64,000 nt of DNA, taken from assembly GCA_964546585.1 (NCBI GenBank), contig CAZJKE010000007.1:10125-74124 (forward strand), given 5' to 3'. Under the pieces are notes generated by a model. That model saw only the letters and a list, made by a program, of their open reading frames with translations. It made no database searches and was not told the origin of the DNA. Of the stretch, positions 46,484-57,030 are shown piece after piece. Within the stretch, counting starts at the first letter, position 1. Every line of letters begins with the position of its first letter. The translations under genes and the position numbers were made by a program. Source of the DNA: CAZJKE01 sp964546585 (GTDB lineage: Bacteria > Planctomycetota > Phycisphaerae > Phycisphaerales > SM1A02).

Positions 46484-49400
46484 GGTGTTTCGGAGGATAC
46501 CGGCGGTGTTGATTCCTCGTCTTCTCCTCCACGCAGTTCGAGGGATTCGCCGTCTGTCTTGAAGTACCCGCCGGTTCCTTCAATGAGACTTCGCCGCAAC
46601 TGATCGCGAACTCGTTGTGGAAGAGAGAGGCGATCAATCTCAGCGTCGGTAATGGCGTCCATTTCCGAGAATCGAGCCGGACTTCTGATGACATGTGGTG
46701 TGATGACAATCAACAATTCGGTGCGTGTCATGTCTTCTGTTTCACTTCTGAAGAGCGCGCCGATGAGCGGTAGATCGCCGAAGAACGGCACCTTGTCCTC
46801 GATCCACTCGTATCGCTCGCCGATCAGACCGCCGAGAACGATGGTCTGTCCATCCTGCACGGTGACGGTTGTATCAGCGGTGCGGGAGAGGATGCGCGGT
46901 GTTCGGACGTTTGGAACGGGTTCATCCTGTTGCTTGGAGAGCGCAGAGAGTTCCGGGCGAATATCGAGCCGCACAAATCCATCAGGATTGATGGATGGTG
47001 TTACTTCAAGACCGACGCCGACTTCTCGCTGTTGCAACTGCGTGTTGGATGTCCCCGTGTCGTAAAAAGTAGTCGACTCGGGGATGAAGATCGTCTCGCC
47101 GACCTGAATGGTCGCCACCTCGTTGTTGGCAGCCATGACGGATGGATTACTCAGTACATGCAGACGATCCTGCGACTGGAGCGCTTTCAGGATGATCCCG
47201 AAGTCGCTGGATGCGATCGCGAGACTGGGTACGCCGGTGGACGCAAGTGCCGTTCCCGCGGCCAGACCAAAGGTTCCGTTGAGCGCCATCGGGCCGAGTC
47301 CGAATTCGCTTCGGTCGAGATTCACACCCCAGTCGCTTTCCTCGCCGAGCGTGACCTCCGCCAGCATCACCTGAATGAGAACCTGTGGCGGGTCGACATC
47401 GAGTTGTTCGATGATCTCCTTGACCCGATCCATGTAGCGTGGGCTGGCACTGACGAGTACGGTGTTGGACTTCGTGTCGCCTTCGATGGTCACCTCGCGC
47501 TCCAACAGTCGCGATGCCGATCCGAGTTGGTCGGCGCTCAGTGTCTCCACAAGCTTCCGCTGTTCTGCGTCAACGAATGCGGCGATCACTTCGGCGACCT
47601 CGTCCGCCTTGGAGTTCCGCAGTTGATATACGAGCACCTCTCGTTCGTTTGCATCCAAGTCGTCCAGTTCATCGACAACATTGGCGACCAGATCAATCTG
47701 CGCGGGTGTGCCGGATACAAGTAGGCTGTTTGTTCTGCTGTCCACGGTGATGGCCAGTTGCTGCCGTGGATCTGGTACGGCGGTCAGGTCGGTGGATACG
47801 AAGGTTGTCTCGCCGCCGGTGGACGGCGCATCGGGCATGGCCGGTTCACCGATTTCTTCTCGCGGTTTCAGGACCAGAAGTTCGCCGCTCTGCCGCAGAT
47901 TGAAGAGGTCGGCGAGAATTTCACCCATCGCCGTCGCGTCCGCATTGGTGAGTTTGAATATTCGGATCGTCTTGGACCCCGTACTCGACTTGTCGAGATC
48001 AGTAATCATCTCCTCGATGAGTTCGATCGATTCCGGTGGTGCCTTGACGATGATCGTGTTCGTGCGGAGATCAGGAGTAAGGGAGATCGTTTCTCTGATG
48101 GCCGAGGAAACTTCGACTTCGTCCGGCTCGCCGCCATCAAGCTGCCCGAGATACTTCAGAACAGTGGTTTGTTCTGCCGCTCGACGCCGACCGATGCCGC
48201 GACCACTCAGGACATTCTCGATCAGCGACACTGTTTCGATGGCATTGGCGGATCGCAACGGAATGTATCTGATCTCCTGCACGGCAGCGGGCCGCGACCC
48301 GTCGAGCCTCGCAACAAGACTACGGACCATCTGTACATCGGAATCGCCCCCGCGAACGAGTACTGCATTCAAACTCCTGTCCGCGGCGACGGAAATCGGA
48401 TTGCCGGGTCGAGCCCGATTGGTGTCGCGTACATAGAGATCATTGAGCATGGCAACGACATCGGTTGCCCGACTTGCACGCAGCGTAATGACATCAAACT
48501 GCCGATCGGCATGCGTCTCCGCATCCGCTTCCACCAGGACACGCATGAAGTTCTCGAGCACCTCCATGTTCTCCGCGCTGGCAGCGACGATGAGCGTGTT
48601 GCTGGCGATGTCCGCCTGCACACTGACGCGATCGCCCTCGGTCGACGATTCGCCGAGTGACTGCTGCCGTTCGCGCATGAGTTGTTGGACCCGGGGCCCG
48701 AGTTGAGCGGCACTGCTACCCGGTGGAACCGCAAGCACATGCAGGCCGACCGCCTGATTCATGGGGACCTCGGCCAGTTTGCGAACAAGGTCCTCGACGA
48801 CCGCCACGTCTTCCGGACCGGCGCTGACAAGCAGGCTGCTGCTCCGCGTGTCCGTGAGGATGAGCGGTTGCTGGGATGCACGAAGTTCGGCAGGCAATTC
48901 GGCGTACCGCCGCTGCACGATCTGCCGAACGGTTCCCGCGATGCGATCGACATTGCCACCAGGTACTGGAATCACCTGGACAAGCGAGGCGTCTTCCAGA
49001 GTTGAGAGATCCATGGTGTCTGCAAGCCGTTCGAGAATCTCAAAGGCATCGTTTCCAGCGGCGACAACAAGACCGTTGGTGCGTGTATCCGGCAAGATGG
49101 TCACCCGCTCCAATTCCGCGGTCTCCGGATTGACTCGTCGCAACCGCTGAACCCTGGCGTCCATGAGTTGCTGAAGCATGGGCGCCAGTCTTCCCGCGGA
49201 GGCGTGCTCCAACTCGATGAATCGAATCTCCTGCAGTTCCGGCGGCAACTCTGCATCCATGAGCGTGAGCAGATGTTCGAGCATGACGAAACTCCGTGTG
49301 CTTGTCGACACAATGATGGAGTTTGTTCGCTCGTCGGGTTGAACAATGATGCGATCGTCCTTTCGGATGATCCCGTTCCTTACTTGTTGTTCGAAGAGGC

Positions 49401-52400
49401 TGGTGACATTCGATGCGACGACCGCGGCGGCGGCGTGATCGAGCGGATAAATGCGAACCGATGCGCCGGGCGATGCCTCCTCCACATCGAGCATTGCCAC
49501 CAATTCGCCAATGACATCGAGATTGCCCGGTGTGCCAACGAGAAGAAGCGAGTTCAACTGTTCATCCCCGTGAATCACAAGCCTTGACATGGGTTGGAAG
49601 AAATCTGACTCGGCAGAGCCATCGCCTTCGATCCGAAGTCTTCCAACCTGCTTCTGCAACGGGCCGCCGCCGGGGAGATCAACATTGCCCTCAATCAGCA
49701 CTGCTTCAAGCGTGGTGGCCAGTTCCTCGGCGTCGGCAAACCGCAACTTCACAAGCCTTGTTTCAACCCAACCGGATGCGATGTCCGAATCCAGCCGCTG
49801 CGATAGCACCTCCACCATCGCCACTGCGTCCTCGCGTCCAGCGACGATGACGGTATTGGTCCGGGCATCAACGGCAAGGGCGACACTGTCGACCAGCGCG
49901 CGCCCGACCGCACCGGATGGAACGCCGGATGCCTGACTTCCGGGGCTCCGCTGCAATCGTTTGCCCTGCGCAAAGAGGTCGCGGACGATGCGAGAGAACT
50001 CGTCGGCTGCGATGTTCTCAAGCGGGAATACCTGCACAGTCACGCTCTCGGTGACAGGGACTCTGTCGAACAGCGCGACGAGATCGGCAAGTGCATGCAC
50101 ATTGCCTGGGGTCGATGCGACAATGACCGCATTGGATGCCGCGTCGGCGATCAGGCGAATGGGGACCGACAGGTCCAGCTCGATCGAATCCTCCTTGGCA
50201 TCGTCGCTGCGGAGAGCGAGACGGCGAACCTGTTCGGCGACGGCGGCGGCAAGCCCGGTGTTCGCAGCCCTCGCGGCGGGATTGGTCACCTGCCGCAGAA
50301 GCGTAATCATGCCGTTAGCCGTCGCATTTCGCAACGGGATGACGCGCATGTCCGACTCGGCGAGCCGCGGCTCGGTATCCAGCGCCTTCATGAGCGCGAC
50401 GACCGTATCGCGGTCACCCGGCGCGGCAACAACGATGACGGCGTTTCGTCCCCGCAACACGCCGACGCGGATGGGTTCGCTGACCAAGCGTGTCGCCGCA
50501 TCCGACTTCTGGGGCCTGTTGAGTCCCAGCGTGCCGATGACTTCGATCGCCTGCGCAGGTGTGATGTTGGAGAGATCGATGATAAATACCCCGTGCTCGC
50601 CGCCTGGAGCCATGCCGTCCAGTTGCGATGCGACATCTCTGATTTGCCCGGCAAGATCCTCACCAGCGGCGACGATCAGATTGTTGCCGGTTGCATCGAC
50701 TTCTATGGACAGCGGTTCGCCCCTGCCCTGAGCACGGGCCTTGAATGCCGCAGTGATCGCTGAAGCGACGCGGCGCGCATTCGCGGAGTCGAGATGAATG
50801 ACATGGACGCCGATTCCACCGTCCATGCCCTCTTGCTGCAGTGCCTCGGCGAGAGCGGATATCTCCTTCCACTCGGTTTCCTCCGCCCGCACGATGATCG
50901 ATCCGGCTCCGCGATCGGCAACGATGCGAATGGCATCTCTTCCCTCCTTGTCATCGCCGGAAGCCCAGGTCTGGCGAAGCGTCTGGGCAAGTTGTTCCGG
51001 GTTCCCGCGGTTCACCGAGATTATGCGTGGTGCAGGCAGACGGGCAAAGTCGGCCGTATCCAATTGCGTCACGATCACTTCGATCTTTGTCATCAGTTGC
51101 CGGTTGGCGGAAATGACGACACTATTGGTCTGCGGCTCAGCAGACGCACGCACCCACTCGTCAGCCTGCACAAGTGTTGGTGGCGGTTGCGGCCGCTCGC
51201 GGTCATCGCTGCGAGTTGCAGGTTGCTGCTGACGGGCGTGTTCATCAAGTCGTCCCTGAAACGCCTCGTTGATTGCCTTGGCAACGGACTTTGCATCCGC
51301 CCATCGCAGCGGCAGGACCCGCAGTTGCAGGGACGCGTCGTATTCCTCGCTGTCGAGTTTCTCCAGCAGAGCGCGGATGGCGGACCACTCCGTCTCCACT
51401 GCCGAGATAATGAGGCTGTTTGAGGAAGTATCGGCGACGATCGACACATTCATCTTCTGCGGCGTGTCCGCATCGAACGCGTACGGGCCATAGAAGAGTC
51501 GGAGCGCTGCTCGCACCTGCTCCGCATCTGCGAACTGCAGCGGGATGAAGTCTGTAACCCGTGGATGTTCCGCGGGTTGATCCAGTTCCGCGATGACCTG
51601 CGCGAATTGTTCGTATTGCTCAGGCGTCGCGCCGATGATGAGTTGATTCTCTTCACGCTCGTAGTCAACCGCTGGAGGAACTCCTCCCATGTCGCGGCCG
51701 AGTCGCTGCAGCGTGAAATAGACATCGCTCGCAACTGCGTGCTTCAGCGGAATGACATGGTATTCACGTGGACTCGCCGCGGGCACGTCATCCAGTTTCT
51801 GTACGAGGTGCTCGATGATTGGGAATGATTCGGTTGTTGCGGTCACGATAAGGCTGTTGGATCGCTGATCGGCAACGATGCGAGCCTTGACTTCCACCGG
51901 CTCGCCTTCCCCATCCTCCAGCCTGATCACGATGCCGTTGGTCTCACCGCGGCTATCCAGTTGCAGTGTTTCACCGAGGATGCGAACGGCTTCAGCCGCC
52001 CTCGCGCCGGTCAATGTGTACGTGCGAATGATCGTTTCGTCACTCGCTTCGCGGGTATCCAACTGGGAGATGAGCGATCGCACTTGGGTGAGTTGTTGTG
52101 ACGGTGCGTTGATGATCAGACTCCTGGTCCGCAGATCCGGTGTCACAATGACACCCTTGCCACCTCGCCGCGGGAACTGTTCTCGCAGGATTCTCGCGAT
52201 CTCACTTGGTTCTCCATCCCGAAGCGGAATAATCTCGATCTGTTGTTCGCCACCGACATCGGCCTGATCGAGTCGTGTCAGCAGATCGCGGATCGTCGCC
52301 ATCTCAGTCTCGCTGGCCGAGACAAGCAGGCTGTTTGCCGCAGGGCTTGGAGCAATCGTCGCTGTTGGGGCCGGGCTCCCGGATACGCGAGCCCGCTCAG

Positions 52401-55400
52401 AGAGGAAACCGCTCAAAGTGCGGCTGATCTCGCCTGCATCCGCGAACTGCACGGCGAGTACCTCCACCTCCTGCGGTGTGCCATCAACTTCCGCGTCGAG
52501 CGATGCGAGGAGATCGGTAATCTCATCCTGCCGCGCAGCCGGCGCAGAGACGATGAGCAGCCGCCGCGCACCGTCCACTCGAATCAGAACCGCATCCGCA
52601 TCGATCCCCTGCTGCCACCATCGCCGGTTGACCGTACCGCCGAATGACTCCCGAAGCACTTCCGCCATGATTTCGACCGGCACATTGTCCACGCGGTGGA
52701 ACCGGACCTGCCGTTCCATGCCCGCATCGGCCGGCATGTCCAAGACATCAATCAGTTTCTGCACGATCTCAAACGTGTCGCCCCTTCCGGTGACAATCAA
52801 CGCATTGAGCCGATCGTCCGCTCGCACCGCAATGCGACCAGCCGTGTCGCCGCCTCGCCGCACGCTCGGGGACCGGTTACCCCCGCCCCAGAAGAATGGC
52901 TGACTCCAAACGAGGTCTTCAACGAGTCGTGACACTGTTTCCTGGATCGCCGAGGCTTGTGCATGCTGCAGCAAGAACACCTTGAACGCCAGTTCGTCGG
53001 CTCCCTGCTGCTGATCAAACTCCTCAACGAGTTTCCGAACCTGTTCAAATTCTTCGTCCGGTGCTGCCACCAGCAGCGTGCTGCCACCGCGTGGGCCTAT
53101 GACCGATACGCTGCGCCGCTGCCCGCGTCTTCCGCCGGCAAGTCTTGCCCGGTCGTCGTAGAGTTGTTGAATGGCCTGTGCTACCGCGCCGGCATCCGCA
53201 CGCTCAAGGGCAATGGTCCGGACTTCATACAGGCTGGTCGCATCGCGATCGATTTCGGCGACAACACTTCGGATCTCGGACAGTGTCTCTTCATCTGCAC
53301 GGACAAGCAGCATGGATGCCTGATCATCCGGAAGGATGAGGGTTGACTTGCGCATCGCCTCGTCATCACCGACGACGGCACGCTGCAGCAAGTTTGCGGC
53401 ATTGGATGGCGACGCAACCTGCAGCGGGATCATGGTCAGGCCGTACCGGTCTTCTCCGTCCTGCACATCCAGCGTTGCAACAAGCGCCTCGACTTCCGCA
53501 ATCTGTTCCCCCGACGCAGTCACCAGTAATGTATTCGTCCGCTTATCGGAGGCGAAGGTCGGGGCGATCTGGTTGGGATCGGCTCGCCGCGTCGAGTTCC
53601 ACCTTGCGCGAAAGACGCTTTGCAGCGTTCCCTGCAAAGACCTTGCATCAGCGTGCCGGAGCGGGATGGTTTTCAAGGTCGTCATGCCGTCGACCGGCGA
53701 CTGGTCCACGAGTTCGAGGAATCGGTCCACGAATGGGATTGCTTCAGGCGGAGCGGTGACGATGAGGGTGTTCGAGGCCTGATCAGCCGATACTCGAATG
53801 CGATCCGGGTTGAAGACAGCCGAGTAGGCTTCGTCGCCGCCAAGAAGTTCAACCGCAAGGTCTTGCATGCGCGATGCCTGTCGATTGCGCCTCGTGCCAT
53901 CGAGCATTGCGTTGATGCCCGCAAGAGCGCGGTTCGCAGTGACTGTGGAGAGCGAGTAGATGCGGACCACGAGTTTCCGCGGCTGCTCGTTCCCCACAAG
54001 TGCGCGCATGAGTTCCGTGACCATGGTGAAGTCGGTATCGTTGCACGCGATGATCAGGCTGTTGGCTTGTCGGTCGGCGACGATGGCAACCCGCCGTCGA
54101 AGATCTCCACGGCGGCCCCCTGCGGGTGTCACTTGAGACATGGCTTGCAGGAGCAGGTTTGACAGTGCTTGTGCATCGGCGCGGTCGCCGAGTTCGATGT
54201 ACCGGACCTTGACTGGCAGTGCCCGCATCTGGGCCACGATCTGTCCAATGAGTTCTTGGATGCGTCGGACTTGGTGTTCTGATCCAACGATGACCAGGGA
54301 GTTGCCGATGTCATCGACTGCGATCCGGGCGTCTGGTTCGTCCGGTGTTGTGGAATCCGGGGATGCCGGGGAATCCGGAGGGGCCGGGGATGCCGGGGAT
54401 GCCGGGGGGGCGAATGCCGTGACTGTCATGGCAATGTGCACCGGCAGTGGCAGGAGTGACTGTGGTGGCGTCACCTTGGGTTCCGTTTTCTTTGGGTTGA
54501 GAATGTCCTCGAGGTCGAGCACTTCGACCCGGGCCCCGCCTGTTCGTTGCAGCAACTGTCGAAGGGCCTCGGCTACCTCCCTTGCAGATCCCTTTGCGGG
54601 ATCGATTTGGATGGAGCGAATCTGGCTGGCCGATGCGATTGCAGCTTCGTCGAGTTGGTCGACGACTTCCCTGATCGTGGCGAACTGCGTATCCGTAGCG
54701 CGAACAAGCAGTGCGTTGCTGGCGCGATCGACGGTGATGATCGGCGGTTGTTCAACACCCCTGCGATCCGTAAACAGTGTGGAGAGGCTGGCGGCAACAT
54801 CGGATGCCTCCGCGTTCTGGACGAGCACAACATGAACATCGCGGGCTTGATCAGATGTTGGAACGGTGTCGAGTTGTTTGACGAGTTTCTCGAACCCATC
54901 CATGCGGTGGATTGGAGCATCCACGATGAGGCTGTTCGTCTGCGTATCGGCGCGGACGGCGATTTCCTTTGGTTCCTGAAGGTGCGGCATCGGTCGGCCA
55001 CGCCGATCCATGGGCATCGGTGGTTCTGGGAACATCGCGTCGATCGTGTGAGCAAGGTCCTGCGCTCTAGCGACGGTCAAGGGAAAAATGCGGATCTCCC
55101 GACCTTCTTCATCGAGCCTGTTCGTGTCGTTCAATTCGTCGAGGATGGCGGAAATCTCGTCCTGCACATCGGATGGAGCCGTAATGATCAGCGTGTTCGT
55201 CGCCGCATCGGGTGTCAACCGGACAGGTTTTTCCCGCTGTTCATCCGGCGACCTCGCGTCGTACTGTCGTTGCAGCGTCGCGGCCACGACATTGGCATCT
55301 GCTGCACGCAGTTGCAGTATTCGAAGGGGTTGCATCTCGCTTGCTCGATCCCGATCGAGTTCAGATGCAAGGGACGCAATCATGTTCACCTGTGATGGCA

Positions 55401-57030
55401 GCCCGGTAATGACAATTGCATCAATGGCGTCAACGGCCGACATGGCTGGGGCGATGAAGTTCTTGCCATCTTCGGCGCGCAGTACTTGCGAGGCAATCGA
55501 GTCGAGGGTCGGGAGCAACTCACTTGGTTCGGCGTTGTGAATCGTGACGCGGCGAGTTTCGCGATCAATCGCGGTCGCATCCTCGACCATCGCAAGCAGT
55601 CGTGCATACGACTCGATGCCGCGGGGCGATCCCGTCATGGTGACAACTCGCGTTGTTGAATCAACTGAGACCACCAACTCCTCCTCGGACGCCTTGGCGG
55701 CCCAGAGGTCGTCGGCGGCCTTTACCATTGCGGCAGCGTCCGGCGTGTCCAGCCGAAGCAGTCGTACCGACCGGTCGTCTGCCGTAGTGGAATCCAGCGC
55801 TGGGATAATTGCTGCGACTGCTTCGACATCTGCTTCTGGTCCGGCGAGCACGAGGCTGCGACCATCGGTACCCGGTACGAGCCGTGTCGTCGCCGCCTGC
55901 CTTCCGGTCAACAGCGAACGAAGCGTCGCGATCAATGAGCCCGGGTCCGCATGTTCCAAGGGAAGTACGAGCATGGCGTTGCCGGATGCATCCACCACAA
56001 CATCACCGTCGAGTTCGCGGAGCAGCGTGGTGGCCTCGATGACCCGCTGTTCATCTCCGACCAGCGTTATGGCCGCACGGTCGTCCTGTTGCACGATGAC
56101 CGGCCGCTCGGGGGCCGGGAGTGTCGCGAAGAGTGCGGCAAGATGCCGTGCGGCAGCGGATGGTGCAACGGTGGCAAGTTCGATTGTGCGAATAGTGCGG
56201 GTTGATGATGCACTCGGGACATCCAACAGATCAACCGTGTCCCGCAACTGGAGGATTCTCGCCTGCTGCCCCTTCACAATGATGGAGTTTGTTCTCGGAT
56301 CGGGGGAGAACGCCAGGCCCGGCATCGTGTCTTCTTCGATCTTGTGCTGTTTGCCGTCGCCGCCGATCACATATTTTTCGACCCGCGTGCTCAAGAGCGC
56401 CGTCAGCGGTCCCATGATGGCCTCAGCTTTGGTGTGCCGAAGTGGAATGATCTCGATGATGCCGTCCGGATCTTCTCGATCGAGTTCCTCGATGATCGAG
56501 AGGAGTCTGCGAACCTGCGCGGCTGTCTCGGTGATGACCAGCGAGTTCTGCGCCTCCATGGCCGTCACCGACCCGTACGCAGCGACAAGATTCGCAAGTC
56601 GCTCTGCAAGCGGTTTGGCAAGTGTGATGTCGAGAGGCCGAACAATCGTGACGATCTGGTCGTTGGTGATTTCCTCGGGAAGTGTTCCGATGAATGTCGG
56701 GATATTCTCCCGCTGCATCTCAGTGAGGCTCTGCAGGTACAGCATGTCCGCATCGCGGCGAAGCATGACACCGCGAGATTGCAGGATGATGTTCAGCACC
56801 CGCAATCCCTCATCGAGGTTGTAGGCCTCTGGTGAGAGATAGTCGAGCGTTCCTCCGGGCACATCGACTTCCTTCACAACCGGCAGTCCGGACTGTCTGG
56901 AAAAGAAGTCGAGTACTTCGTTGAATGTTGCGGCCTTGAAGTTGAACCGCAATTCGCCCGGTTCATCCGCGGCAACGGCCATCTGGCAGCCAAGAGCGAG
57001 TGCGATCGTCAATACAAGTGTCTTTATCAT
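46480..57030 (-). CDS. gspD: Giant type II secretion secretin with about 37 N-type domains
   Basis: This is a single uninterrupted 3516-residue frame. A signal peptide (MIKTLVLTIALALG...AVAA) precedes an N0/STN-like domain (about residues 25-105: LRFNFKAATFNEVLDFFSR). From about 126 to 3210 lie some 37 consecutive secretin N-type domains (average 83 residues), each with an IPLRHADA-like first strand and helix followed by ADxRTNSLIVxA and a LVxxLD helix. The C-terminal secretin pore domain (3211-3460) has LSNPSVMAANNEVATIQVG, RTADTTVTVQDGQTIVLGG and VPFFGDLPLIGALFR. Ordinary GspD has N0 plus three such domains and about 650 residues. It starts ATGA-coupled to gspM. It should form the outer-membrane channel. 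Confidence 0.95.
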   Translation of the reverse strand: MIKTLVLTIALALGCQMAVAADEPGELRFNFKAATFNEVLDFFSRQSGLPVVKEVDVPGGTLDYLSPEAYNLDEGLRVLNIILQSRGVMLRRDADMLYLQSLTEMQRENIPTFIGTLPEEITNDQIVTIVRPLDITLAKPLAERLANLVAAYGSVTAMEAQNSLVITETAAQVRRLLSIIEELDREDPDGIIEIIPLRHTKAEAIMGPLTALLSTRVEKYVIGGDGKQHKIEEDTMPGLAFSPDPRTNSIIVKGQQARILQLRDTVDLLDVPSASSTRTIRTIELATVAPSAAARHLAALFATLPAPERPVIVQQDDRAAITLVGDEQRVIEATTLLRELDGDVVVDASGNAMLVLPLEHADPGSLIATLRSLLTGRQAATTRLVPGTDGRSLVLAGPEADVEAVAAIIPALDSTTADDRSVRLLRLDTPDAAAMVKAADDLWAAKASEEELVVSVDSTTRVVTMTGSPRGIESYARLLAMVEDATAIDRETRRVTIHNAEPSELLPTLDSIASQVLRAEDGKNFIAPAMSAVDAIDAIVITGLPSQVNMIASLASELDRDRASEMQPLRILQLRAADANVVAATLQRQYDARSPDEQREKPVRLTPDAATNTLIITAPSDVQDEISAILDELNDTNRLDEEGREIRIFPLTVARAQDLAHTIDAMFPEPPMPMDRRGRPMPHLQEPKEIAVRADTQTNSLIVDAPIHRMDGFEKLVKQLDTVPTSDQARDVHVVLVQNAEASDVAASLSTLFTDRRGVEQPPIITVDRASNALLVRATDTQFATIREVVDQLDEAAIASASQIRSIQIDPAKGSAREVAEALRQLLQRTGGARVEVLDLEDILNPKKTEPKVTPPQSLLPLPVHIAMTVTAFAPPASPASPAPPDSPASPDSTTPDEPDARIAVDDIGNSLVIVGSEHQVRRIQELIGQIVAQMRALPVKVRYIELGDRADAQALSNLLLQAMSQVTPAGGRRGDLRRRVAIVADRQANSLIIACNDTDFTMVTELMRALVGNEQPRKLVVRIYSLSTVTANRALAGINAMLDGTRRNRQASRMQDLAVELLGGDEAYSAVFNPDRIRVSADQASNTLIVTAPPEAIPFVDRFLELVDQSPVDGMTTLKTIPLRHADARSLQGTLQSVFRARWNSTRRADPNQIAPTFASDKRTNTLLVTASGEQIAEVEALVATLDVQDGEDRYGLTMIPLQVASPSNAANLLQRAVVGDDEAMRKSTLILPDDQASMLLVRADEETLSEIRSVVAEIDRDATSLYEVRTIALERADAGAVAQAIQQLYDDRARLAGGRRGQRRSVSVIGPRGGSTLLVAAPDEEFEQVRKLVEEFDQQQGADELAFKVFLLQHAQASAIQETVSRLVEDLVWSQPFFWGGGNRSPSVRRGGDTAGRIAVRADDRLNALIVTGRGDTFEIVQKLIDVLDMPADAGMERQVRFHRVDNVPVEIMAEVLRESFGGTVNRRWWQQGIDADAVLIRVDGARRLLIVSAPAARQDEITDLLASLDAEVDGTPQEVEVLAVQFADAGEISRTLSGFLSERARVSGSPAPTATIAPSPAANSLLVSASETEMATIRDLLTRLDQADVGGEQQIEIIPLRDGEPSEIARILREQFPRRGGKGVIVTPDLRTRSLIINAPSQQLTQVRSLISQLDTREASDETIIRTYTLTGARAAEAVRILGETLQLDSRGETNGIVIRLEDGEGEPVEVKARIVADQRSNSLIVTATTESFPIIEHLVQKLDDVPAASPREYHVIPLKHAVASDVYFTLQRLGRDMGGVPPAVDYEREENQLIIGATPEQYEQFAQVIAELDQPAEHPRVTDFIPLQFADAEQVRAALRLFYGPYAFDADTPQKMNVSIVADTSSNSLIISAVETEWSAIRALLEKLDSEEYDASLQLRVLPLRWADAKSVAKAINEAFQGRLDEHARQQQPATRSDDRERPQPPPTLVQADEWVRASAEPQTNSVVISANRQLMTKIEVIVTQLDTADFARLPAPRIISVNRGNPEQLAQTLRQTWASGDDKEGRDAIRIVADRGAGSIIVRAEETEWKEISALAEALQQEGMDGGIGVHVIHLDSANARRVASAITAAFKARAQGRGEPLSIEVDATGNNLIVAAGEDLAGQIRDVASQLDGMAPGGEHGVFIIDLSNITPAQAIEVIGTLGLNRPQKSDAATRLVSEPIRVGVLRGRNAVIVVAAPGDRDTVVALMKALDTEPRLAESDMRVIPLRNATANGMITLLRQVTNPAARAANTGLAAAVAEQVRRLALRSDDAKEDSIELDLSVPIRLIADAASNAVIVASTPGNVHALADLVALFDRVPVTESVTVQVFPLENIAADEFSRIVRDLFAQGKRLQRSPGSQASGVPSGAVGRALVDSVALAVDARTNTVIVAGREDAVAMVEVLSQRLDSDIASGWVETRLVKLRFADAEELATTLEAVLIEGNVDLPGGGPLQKQVGRLRIEGDGSAESDFFQPMSRLVIHGDEQLNSLLLVGTPGNLDVIGELVAMLDVEEASPGASVRIYPLDHAAAAVVASNVTSLFEQQVRNGIIRKDDRIIVQPDERTNSIIVSTSTRSFVMLEHLLTLMDAELPPELQEIRFIELEHASAGRLAPMLQQLMDARVQRLRRVNPETAELERVTILPDTRTNGLVVAAGNDAFEILERLADTMDLSTLEDASLVQVIPVPGGNVDRIAGTVRQIVQRRYAELPAELRASQQPLILTDTRSSSLLVSAGPEDVAVVEDLVRKLAEVPMNQAVGLHVLAVPPGSSAAQLGPRVQQLMRERQQSLGESSTEGDRVSVQADIASNTLIVAASAENMEVLENFMRVLVEADAETHADRQFDVITLRASRATDVVAMLNDLYVRDTNRARPGNPISVAADRSLNAVLVRGGDSDVQMVRSLVARLDGSRPAAVQEIRYIPLRSANAIETVSLIENVLSGRGIGRRRAAEQTTVLKYLGQLDGGEPDEVEVSSAIRETISLTPDLRTNTIIVKAPPESIELIEEMITDLDKSSTGSKTIRIFKLTNADATAMGEILADLFNLRQSGELLVLKPREEIGEPAMPDAPSTGGETTFVSTDLTAVPDPRQQLAITVDSRTNSLLVSGTPAQIDLVANVVDELDDLDANEREVLVYQLRNSKADEVAEVIAAFVDAEQRKLVETLSADQLGSASRLLEREVTIEGDTKSNTVLVSASPRYMDRVKEIIEQLDVDPPQVLIQVMLAEVTLGEESDWGVNLDRSEFGLGPMALNGTFGLAAGTALASTGVPSLAIASSDFGIILKALQSQDRLHVLSNPSVMAANNEVATIQVGETIFIPESTTFYDTGTSNTQLQQREVGVGLEVTPSINPDGFVRLDIRPELSALSKQQDEPVPNVRTPRILSRTADTTVTVQDGQTIVLGGLIGERYEWIEDKVPFFGDLPLIGALFRSETEDMTRTELLIVITPHVIRSPARFSEMDAITDAEIDRLSLPQRVRDQLRRSLIEGTGGYFKTDGESLELRGGEDEESTPPVSSETP
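47401..56655 (-). repeat. Array of about 37 divergent secretin N domains (within gspD)
   Basis: Protein-level repeat counted by eye from residue 126 to 3210. Each unit has a beta-strand/helix half and a second half with consensus (A/P)D-x-(R/A)-(T/S)-N-(S/T)-L-(I/V)-V. Most units keep the Asn; a minority replace it (for example units ending TLVGDEQ, SLVLAGP and RLLIVSAP). Spacer lengths vary from almost none to about 60 residues. Units are strongly diverged at DNA level, so this is an old, selected expansion rather than a recent or collapsed repeat. Confidence 0.9.
54352..54405 (-). repeat. 9-bp minisatellite in a Pro-rich linker of gspD
   Basis: Six tandem 9-bp units of the type GGA(A/T)(T/G)CCGG (one unit AGGGGCCGG) on the plus strand encode a Pro/Ala/Ser repeat (PASPASPAPP-type) at about residues 876-893 of the secretin, inside an unusually long tenth repeat unit. 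Being nearly exact, it is the only recent-looking repeat in the gene. Confidence 0.85.

Noticed and set aside
55544..56824. Long plus-strand frame antisense to gspD
   Set aside because: Composition is Ser/Arg-rich as expected from antisense of high-GC coding DNA, with no motif; the minus-strand gene is certain.
46480..57030. The repeat-rich 10.5-kb frame as an assembly artefact or collapsed tandem array
   Set aside because: The repeat units differ strongly from each other, keep domain periodicity, show no N and read through in frame, with both ends coupled to correct neighbours.
46480..57030. The giant protein as an adhesin or modular synthetase
   Set aside because: The C-terminal third of a thousand residues includes a full secretin pore signature and the repeats match secretin N domains; no adhesin, carrier or synthetase motifs were seen.
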